Shown: positions 32,355-36,796 of the stretch, one piece after another | Numbering within the stretch: the stretch's first letter is position 1 | How the letters are laid out: each line of letters opens with the position of its first letter | Notes under the pieces: model-generated | Told to the model about the DNA's origin: nothing | The model's input: the letters and a program-made list of their open reading frames with translations, nothing else | The model's database searches: none | IMG/VR virus record: IMGVR_UViG_3300027801_001463 | Span: 1 to 36,796 of that record | Length of the DNA: 36,796 nt | DNA from: a virus | Direction: 5' to 3' (one strand) | Made by a program: the position numbers and the translations under genes

Positions 32355-33044
32355 TTAAATATCATCTTCTTGTGCTGTTGCTTGTCTAACCATTTCATCA
32401 GAACCAACCATACTTTCTTGTCGGTCCATTAAACTATCACTGACCACACTACGGTTTTTTGAACCCACTACAATTTTGTCACTTGACCAGACATCGGTTA
32501 CTACACCTTCTTTATCCAGTGTAAATCCAGGAAGTCTGACTATCTCACCTCGAGCAGTCAATTCTCCTTGCATAACATAAACTTCTTTATATGGGTTAAC
32601 ATCTAATAGGGTTATAGTGTATTTAGTTGGCGCACTATTCCCTTTTTTATTATATACATGAATGTTGATATAGTAGTCACCTGGTGCTATACCACGCATA
32701 CTCACAACTTCACGATTTAATGTTATCTGTATTCTTTCACCATCTACAACCATAAAATCTGATGTTCTTCCTAAATCGTCTCTGTCTAGGTGCATAACTC
32801 CATTTGTTTTGTTTTGAAAAGATATTGGTGCGCCACTTGGACCTTGCACCCACATATCAATATCATCAGAAGCCTCGTCCGCCCATTCTAATATAATGAG
32901 AATCTCTGCTTTTGCTGGGATATCTGATTTCTTTGTAATTGGATTGATTAGCAGAAGTGCTAACACGAAAAGAACTACAAAACCTAATAATGCATTGAAC
33001 AAAACATCGTTAAACGATAGGCTAGAACCGTATCGATTAGACAT
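32355..33044 (-). CDS. ExbD/TolR/MotB-like protein with periplasmic beta domain
   Basis: 229 residues. One N-terminal membrane helix, FNDVLFNALLGFVVLFVLAL, with Asp13 placed as the proton-binding Asp of ExbD/TolR (D-V-x-F pattern) and MotB. The periplasmic part has LEWADEASDDIDMWVQGPSG, then LDRDDLGR and GDYYINIHVYNKKG, a beta-sandwich of the kind annotated as DUF2135-like; the C-tail is disordered. It starts directly after the ExbB-like stop codon with no gap, so the two are made together in a fixed ratio. Confidence 0.72.
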   Translation of the reverse strand: MSNRYGSSLSFNDVLFNALLGFVVLFVLALLLINPITKKSDIPAKAEILIILEWADEASDDIDMWVQGPSGAPISFQNKTNGVMHLDRDDLGRTSDFMVVDGERIQITLNREVVSMRGIAPGDYYINIHVYNKKGNSAPTKYTITLLDVNPYKEVYVMQGELTARGEIVRLPGFTLDKEGVVTDVWSSDKIVVGSKNRSVVSDSLMDRQESMVGSDEMVRQATAQEDDI

Positions 33045-33485
33045 TTACTCACCCTCTCCAATCATTAATTGGGTTCTTAGAGATACAGACACAATTAGAC
33101 CTGTTAGTGTTGTTAATAGAGCAGTTGCCATACCACTTGCTAATTGGCCAATGACATTTTTCATGCCTTCAACATCAGTTGGGTCGATAGCCGCAAGATT
33201 TGAACCACCAAGCATAAGAATGAAACCTAATACAGTTCCCATCATACCAATTGCCATACATGTTTCAGCAATAAACCAAAACTTCTCGTTAGAAGATTTT
33301 ATGTTTTTCATCATCTTATATCCAATTCGCATACTAGTTAGTAACCAGATTGCTATTAAAATAAAAGAAATATATGTTTGGTCATTATTGAGAATATATA
33401 AATGTAGTTCATATACGTACGATGCCACTAAAATTATAATTTGCATCACAAAAAATAACCACCATTGTAGAAATGCTTTAGTCAT
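33045..33485 (-). CDS. MotA/TolQ/ExbB-family proton channel
   Basis: 146 residues with about four membrane helices, shorter than ExbB (244). The family core is in the second half: IAETCMAIGMMGTVLGFILML followed by IGQLASGMATALLTTLTGLIVSVSL, the two channel helices that surround the Asp-bearing partner helix. The cytoplasmic domain is very small. With the ExbD-like neighbour it should use proton or sodium flow to drive movement in the periplasm. It heads the envelope operon; a late-type element lies at 33525-33532. Confidence 0.82.
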   Translation of the reverse strand: MTKAFLQWWLFFVMQIIILVASYVYELHLYILNNDQTYISFILIAIWLLTSMRIGYKMMKNIKSSNEKFWFIAETCMAIGMMGTVLGFILMLGGSNLAAIDPTDVEGMKNVIGQLASGMATALLTTLTGLIVSVSLRTQLMIGEGE

Positions 33486-33524
33486 AGCCTTATCCCTCTC
33501 TCTAGTATTAATTCATCTAACAAG

Positions 33525-33532
33525 TATTTATC
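33525..33532 (-). promoter_or_regulatory. Late-type promoter element GATAAATA
   Basis: GATAAATA followed by C on the minus strand, 40 nt before ATG 33485; the likely start of the envelope operon. Confidence 0.45.
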
Positions 33533-33547
33533 AAAGCCACACATAAA

Positions 33548-33574
33548 GAAAAAGCCCGTCATTAAGACGGGCTT
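33548..33574 (-). terminator. Intrinsic terminator after the porin-like gene
   Basis: Stem AAGCCCGTC/GACGGGCTT with a 5-nt loop and T-rich flank on the minus strand; GC-rich. It separates the porin-like gene from the envelope operon. Confidence 0.85.
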
Positions 33575-33607
33575 TTAAAGTGAAGTAAAACTTATTAGAT
33601 AAAAAAA

Positions 33608-34435
33608 TTAAAAAGTAAGTTTTATACCCGCTGAAACTGTACCGTCACTGCCAGCAGTCTTGGCGTAAGAATACGTCATAATACCACGTGATAATGCAAC
33701 AGTGTAAGTGTTCGTGCTGTTTAGTTCTACAACTTTAGCAGAAAGGTCACCCATAGATACTTTCGCACCTCTGACATCTGTACCATTTGTAGCAGTAGTC
33801 ATAACACCTAACAACGCATGTTTACTAGTTCCGATTTTCGTAACACTTGCATCACCTAATGATGCATTTGCTAATGAAACAGTAATACCAGCGACTTCTA
33901 GTCCGGCATCCAAGATTGTGTTAGTTCCAGTTGTTGTTTTCTGATATGAACCACCAACGTCAACGCCTGCGACATTAATGTCTGCATTTAGTAAACGAGC
34001 AGAGTCCATTAGGTCTTCACCCGAAACACTAATTGGTCCTAAGTCAGTACTTGCACCAATCTGAACAGATTGATTAGCACCTGAAGGTTGATATGCTGAC
34101 ACAGTTACACCTGCAACAGTTGTTGATGCTTTCATTCCCATTACACCATCTACTTTACCAAGTCTAAGGTCGACAATTGAAATTGTTGTATCAATATATA
34201 AATCACCTACAGTACCAGTTTCGTCAACTTTTGCTGTAACAGAACCATGCTCAGTTTCAAAACCCGCAACCACTTCTAGTGTTTGTGTGTATGTTCCTGA
34301 ATCAGTAGCGGTGCCTTCGTATGTACCAGAAACGGAAACACCTGATGTTTCGGCTTCGGCTTCATCTGCAAATGCGATATATGGCGTTGCTAACAAAGCC
34401 GTACTCACAATTGCTGTTCTTAATAAAGTATTCAT
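33608..34435 (-). CDS. Secreted porin-like outer-membrane protein
   Basis: 275 residues from ATG 34435, which has a TAGGAGA site; an in-frame ATG at 34459 has none. A typical signal peptide (MNTLLRTAIVSTALLATPYIAFA) is followed by many short alternating strands with Gly/Thr/Ser turns and a last strand, SAGIKLTF, ending in Phe, the signal for outer-membrane insertion. This fits a beta-barrel similar to small porins of marine alphaproteobacteria; the exact family is not clear. The gene has its own promoter (34574-34603), a long structured leader and its own terminator. It may have come from a host. Function in infection unknown. Confidence 0.7.
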   Translation of the reverse strand: MNTLLRTAIVSTALLATPYIAFADEAEAETSGVSVSGTYEGTATDSGTYTQTLEVVAGFETEHGSVTAKVDETGTVGDLYIDTTISIVDLRLGKVDGVMGMKASTTVAGVTVSAYQPSGANQSVQIGASTDLGPISVSGEDLMDSARLLNADINVAGVDVGGSYQKTTTGTNTILDAGLEVAGITVSLANASLGDASVTKIGTSKHALLGVMTTATNGTDVRGAKVSMGDLSAKVVELNSTNTYTVALSRGIMTYSYAKTAGSDGTVSAGIKLTF

Positions 34436-34474
34436 AATTCTCCTATAGTTGAAATACATTTAAGTTTGATTCCG

Positions 34475-34567
34475 TTATGTCTGAGAGGAAATCATTCTCA
34501 TCAACAGTAAGAAAATAACCGAAGTTACCACGCACGAGTGCCTGATAACCTCTCTTTTCATTACTAA
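34475..34567 (-). promoter_or_regulatory. Structured leader with alternative hairpins before the porin-like gene
   Basis: The predicted 5' UTR is about 130 nt. On the minus strand, GTTATCA (34543-34549) can pair with TGGTAAC (34524-34530), while GGTAAC (34524-34529) can instead pair with GTTATT (34514-34519) around a TTCG tetraloop, followed by TTCTT. Both hairpins use the same segment, so they exclude each other. GAGAG/CTCTC (34550-34554 with 34483-34487) can enclose the whole. The layout fits attenuation, but the candidate terminator stem is weak. Confidence 0.4.
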
Positions 34568-34573
34568 TTATTA

Positions 34574-34603
34574 ATTATAACATGTTATTTATGTTAATGT
34601 CAA
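34574..34603 (-). promoter_or_regulatory. sigma70-type promoter of the porin-like gene
   Basis: TTGACA (34598-34603), 18-bp spacer, TATAAT (34574-34579). Confidence 0.7.
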
Positions 34604-34641
34604 CCGATATTTTGATTATTTTCTAAAAAAAACTGGTTATT

Positions 34642-34878
34642 TTACTGTTTTTGCAACTTTTTTATAACATCTACGATATCTCCGACAGTACGTATCTCTT
34701 CCGCCTCTTCATCCTCGACTGTAATGTCATATTCGTCTTCGAGTTCAAAGACTACTTCGACAGAATCAATACTGTCCGCGTTCAAATCTTTTCTTAAATC
34801 AGTTTCTAGTGTTAAATCACTAAGTTCCCATTTTAATCGTCTTGATACTACCTCGAACACTTTTTCTTCTATAGTCAT
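34642..34878 (-). CDS. acpP: Acyl carrier protein
   Basis: 78 residues from ATG 34878, which is preceded by AAGGA; the frame extends to 34917 but that part overlaps the upstream gene. It is an acidic four-helix ACP. The phosphopantetheine site is DLNADSIDSVEV with Ser36 (DSI in place of the usual DSL). It carries acyl groups on a 4'-phosphopantetheine arm; the holo-ACP synthase must come from the host, as none is seen here. It follows the A-type Fe-S gene by 10 nt. It is the expected partner of the ketosynthase and acyl ligase at 1-6 kb, although it is encoded 29 kb away. Confidence 0.93.
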   Translation of the reverse strand: MTIEEKVFEVVSRRLKWELSDLTLETDLRKDLNADSIDSVEVVFELEDEYDITVEDEEAEEIRTVGDIVDVIKKLQKQ

Positions 34879-34888
34879 CTCTTTTCCT

Positions 34889-35209
34889 TTATGCTGAAAA
34901 ACTCGAACCACAACCACAAGATGTACCTGCAGATGGGTTATCTATTGTGAAACGTTCACCTTCCAGGCTTCTAACAAAATCGATAGTTGCTTCTGAAAGA
35001 TACATTATACTCATACTATCTACTACTAATTTCACCTCATTTGTTTCGATAACAGTATCATCTTCTGCAATATCATTTTCAAAACCAAATCCATAACTAA
35101 AACCATGACATCCACCACCTTGAACAAACACTCTAAGTGCTTCCATCTTGGCATTGTCTTCTACAATAATTTCTTTGACACGTTCTGCCGCATTTTCTGT
35201 AAAAATCAT
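34889..35209 (-). CDS. A-type iron-sulfur carrier (IscA/SufA/ErpA-like)
   Basis: 106 residues, the standard size. The three cluster-binding cysteines are present: Cys34 in GGGCHGFSYGF and Cys98/Cys100 in TSCGCGSSF. Such proteins pass Fe-S clusters to apo-enzymes. In this phage the radical SAM enzyme needs such a cluster, and host enzymes could also be served. It sits between the HscB-like gene (12 nt) and the ACP gene, as part of a small Fe-S/ACP operon. Confidence 0.93.
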   Translation of the reverse strand: MIFTENAAERVKEIIVEDNAKMEALRVFVQGGGCHGFSYGFGFENDIAEDDTVIETNEVKLVVDSMSIMYLSEATIDFVRSLEGERFTIDNPSAGTSCGCGSSFSA

Positions 35210-35221
35210 TTTATTCTCCCT

Positions 35222-35761
35222 CTAGTGGTCGAATACACCGTGATGTATTCCTTGTTCTACTTCGTACTTCTTATTTGATGCCTCTTCGTGTAGATGAGAT
35301 ATCTCATAAAATCTGTTAATCAGCCCAATTGCTGTCTTGTAATTGTTGTAAGTATCAATACTTTCTTCTATTTGTTCTATAATAAAGGTAGTGTGTCCTT
35401 TTAATTCAAAAATGAAGTTCTCAATTTCGTATTGTAGGTTTGCTCTAGCAAGTTGTATTCTTAAATCAGAAATAAAACTCAAATCTTCTGGAGTTGTACC
35501 ATCACGAAAATCCCATTCATGACCATTGGTCTCTAGGATGTATCTCGCTCGTAATATTGGGTCAACTAACGTGTTGAATGCTCTATGGGCAAATTCTTTG
35601 TGGTCTCTGCCAAGAAATGAGTTATCATCTTTTAATAGATTTAGAATCTTTTTATAGTGCGTAGAGAGACTTCGGATACTAATACCCTGCTTCTCATCGA
35701 CACCAAAGAATTTGAAATAATTCTTTTCATCTAAATTGTATAAACGTTTTGTTCCTGACAT
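35222..35761 (-). CDS. hscB: HscB-like co-chaperone with degenerate J domain
   Basis: 179 residues, the length of HscB (171). NYFKFFGVDEKQGISIRSLS, AHRAFNTLVDPILRARYILE and the C-terminal three-helix region (IQLARANLQYEIENFIFELK) follow the HscB layout. HscB hands the scaffold IscU to the Hsp70 HscA during Fe-S assembly. The HPD motif needed to stimulate HscA is missing: LLKDD (42-46) stands in its place. It may bind IscU without engaging HscA, or use another Hsp70. Promoter at 35786-35814. Confidence 0.75.
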   Translation of the reverse strand: MSGTKRLYNLDEKNYFKFFGVDEKQGISIRSLSTHYKKILNLLKDDNSFLGRDHKEFAHRAFNTLVDPILRARYILETNGHEWDFRDGTTPEDLSFISDLRIQLARANLQYEIENFIFELKGHTTFIIEQIEESIDTYNNYKTAIGLINRFYEISHLHEEASNKKYEVEQGIHHGVFDH

Positions 35762-35785
35762 AATTTTTTACCTATTTGTTCTTAT

Positions 35786-35814
35786 ATGATACAGTGTTTG
35801 TATCGATAAGTCAA
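35786..35814 (-). promoter_or_regulatory. sigma70-type promoter of the Fe-S/ACP operon
   Basis: TTGACT (35809-35814), 17-bp spacer, TATCAT (35786-35791); the -35 overlaps the end of the RyR-domain gene. Confidence 0.6.
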
Positions 35815-36299
35815 CCTTTATCTGAGATATTTTTTAATTTATCTGTGAGTTGTTGATAGGGTTGCAACCGTGGGTCTGTCATGTCTTCTTCATTGAATTG
35901 CAAGCCATATCTCCAACCATTATCTACTTTTTCTGACATCCATCTGTTATGTTTCATAGCAGTTATATCAATTTCTGTTTCACCTTCGGGTATATCATAG
36001 TTTTCATTAGTTGTTATTTCCATGATAAAGTCATCTTCCGTCCAATCTGTAATTAAACCAAGAATAACTTCTGCTTCTGTCTCATCTACCCCTCGATTTA
36101 ATCTAAAATCGTATATGTGTTCATATAAGGCTTCATCACCTAAGTGATAAATCACTGCTGTTCCATCTTCTAATGGTTGAAAAATATTTACTATTGCACT
36201 CTTAAGCACAGTAATAATACCTCGAACATCAGTCTTTGGTAACTCTTCCGTCATTTTTAATCTAATATGGTATTTGAAGTTGCTTTTATTCATCTGCAT
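35811..36299 (-). CDS. RyR-domain phage protein
   Basis: 162 residues, acidic. The C-terminal ~45 residues (MKHNRWMSEK, NGWRYGLQFNEED, DPRLQPYQQL) follow the RyR repeat pattern of W-x(n)-GW-x-YG and P-x-L-x-PY-x-L. RyR domains occur in ryanodine receptors and in bacterial and phage proteins, where nucleotide-ligand binding has been proposed. The N-terminal 110 residues are unrecognised. The start overlaps the holin-like gene by 14 nt; the internal ATG at 36293 is an alternative. Confidence 0.65.
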   Translation of the reverse strand: MQMNKSNFKYHIRLKMTEELPKTDVRGIITVLKSAIVNIFQPLEDGTAVIYHLGDEALYEHIYDFRLNRGVDETEAEVILGLITDWTEDDFIMEITTNENYDIPEGETEIDITAMKHNRWMSEKVDNGWRYGLQFNEEDMTDPRLQPYQQLTDKLKNISDKG

Positions 36300-36579
36300 C
36301 TCGTGTATCGGATGTTTTCATAGTTGTGCTAGTTACTTCAAGTTCTTCGTACTTAGTAGAGTTTGAATTTACATACAAACCAAACCATGCCGCACCTGAA
36401 CCTACTAGAACTGATACTAATCCTGCTTGTTGAGAGTTAGGGTCGGGTAATAACATGAACCAATTCACTACATCATATAACAAATAGATGTACATAGAGA
36501 TGAATGCTCTAGGAAAGAGTCTCCATCTGCTGAAATATTCTGGTGCTAGCCAAATCCAATTTGTTGTTTTTTGTGTCAT
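36286..36579 (-). CDS. Holin-like small membrane protein
   Basis: 97 residues with two membrane helices (FISMYIYLLYDVVNWFMLL and GLVSVLVGSGAAWFGLYV) joined by the short loop PDPNSQQA, a charged, soluble C-terminal tail, and N-terminal aromatic residues. The size and layout fit a class II holin, and I recall similar proteins annotated as holins in marine phages. No endolysin gene is nearby, so the call rests on form. A late-type element lies 29 nt upstream. Confidence 0.55.
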   Translation of the reverse strand: MTQKTTNWIWLAPEYFSRWRLFPRAFISMYIYLLYDVVNWFMLLPDPNSQQAGLVSVLVGSGAAWFGLYVNSNSTKYEELEVTSTTMKTSDTRDADE

Positions 36580-36607
36580 ATCTATGTCCCGCTTCGTTTT
36601 CTATATG

Positions 36608-36615
36608 TATTTATC
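36608..36615 (-). promoter_or_regulatory. Late-type promoter element GATAAATA
   Basis: GATAAATA followed by C on the minus strand, between the right-edge gene and the holin-like gene. Confidence 0.45.
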
Positions 36616-36670
36616 TTTTAAAAATGCGAATATTTTGGTCCGCATTGTTAAGTATTAAGAAAAGGGAGTG

Positions 36671-36796
36671 TTAGACGTAAGTTACAGTAACTTTGATATC
36701 ACCAGTAGTAGAACCAAAGTGTCCTAATGTACACTTAATTTCTAGTTCAGTCGCACCAGCATAGTGATAATCTGGATTTGTTATGTATGAACCAGC
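36671..36796 (-). CDS. C-terminal end of a probable virion protein (partial)
   Basis: The last 41 codons and TAA stop of a minus-strand gene that enters from the right edge. The visible part (TNPDYHYAGATELEIKCTLG, then GDIKVTVTYV) is beta-rich with Thr/Gly, as in tail fibre, neck or decoration proteins. Too short to assign. Confidence 0.5.
   Translation of the reverse strand, partial: AGSYITNPDYHYAGATELEIKCTLGHFGSTTGDIKVTVTYV

Noticed and set aside
33045-33485. Full Zorya defence system
   Set aside because: Only a MotA/MotB-type pair is present; there is no ZorC, ZorD or ZorE homologue nearby and the channel protein lacks the long cytoplasmic tail of ZorA.
32896-33546. Long plus-strand open frame (216 codons) opposite the ExbB/ExbD-like genes
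   Set aside because: The minus-strand proteins have clear family motifs and ribosome binding sites; the plus-strand frame has neither and is an antisense shadow.
34475-34561. 28-codon leader peptide frame in the porin-like 5' UTR
   Set aside because: It has a hydrophobic centre but no Shine-Dalgarno site, and the structured leader explains the region as well; a second frame through the same stretch is also open, so chance is likely.
1-36796. CRISPR arrays, insertion sequences, integrases, attachment sites
   Set aside because: No regularly spaced repeats, transposase or integrase motifs, or paired end repeats were seen when reading either strand.

Overview
The window looks like part of a large, AT-rich, T4-like marine myovirus genome. 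The evidence is a T4 gp43-type DNA polymerase, a gp45-type sliding clamp, a FEN/RNase H-type 5' nuclease, a MoxR ATPase, promoters of the form NATAAATAC that resemble T4 late promoters, and many small conserved proteins that I associate with marine T4-like phages of cyanobacteria and SAR11. A Gram-negative marine host is likely, but the host cannot be named from the sequence. All but one of the genes are on the minus strand, and many neighbours overlap by 1-14 nt (TAATG and ATGA junctions).

Layout in transcription order, from high to low coordinates. (a) 36.8-34.6 kb: the end of a virion-type protein, a holin-like protein, a RyR-domain protein, an HscB-like protein without its HPD motif, an A-type Fe-S carrier and an acyl carrier protein. 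(b) 34.6-33.6 kb: a secreted porin-like protein behind a structured leader. (c) 33.5-28.2 kb: an envelope block with an ExbB/TolQ/MotA-like channel, an ExbD-like partner, two small membrane proteins, a periplasmic ClpP-like protein, an SbmA/BacA-like transporter, and a membrane/secreted pair of unknown role. (d) 28.1-19.7 kb: an operon of five proteins with similar short N-termini (possible capsid-targeting leaders), including NMNAT-like and polymerase-beta-like nucleotidyltransferases, with a radical SAM enzyme in the middle. (e) 19.6-12.7 kb: replication and nucleotide metabolism: a DsbA-like protein, DNA polymerase, an adenine-methyltransferase-like protein, clamp, DUF465 protein, apt and metK. 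(f) 12.7-8.8 kb: 5' nuclease followed by a phosphomannomutase-like HAD, SGNH-like and SDR-like proteins. (g) 8.8-6.0 kb: the single plus-strand gene, small conserved genes and MoxR. (h) 5.9-1.0 kb: a four-gene operon encoding an adenylating acyl ligase, a flavin-dependent halogenase, a GNAT-like protein and a beta-ketoacyl-ACP synthase. (i) 1.0-0 kb: an OB-fold-like protein and the start of another gene.

The strongest candidate for an undescribed system is the ligase-halogenase-GNAT-ketosynthase operon together with the phage's own acyl carrier protein. This looks like a miniature biosynthetic cluster for a halogenated acyl product. The second candidate is the energised envelope block with its porin-like neighbour. 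A third observation is that the methyltransferase-like protein ends in the same NLFDL tail as the DNA polymerase, which suggests that both bind the phage sliding clamp.

Regulation is readable. There are sigma70-type promoters with TTGACA/TATAAT boxes, five of them sharing AAAACTTGAC, several intrinsic terminators, and NATAAATAC late-type promoters. I saw no tRNA genes, CRISPR arrays, insertion sequences or integration sites.
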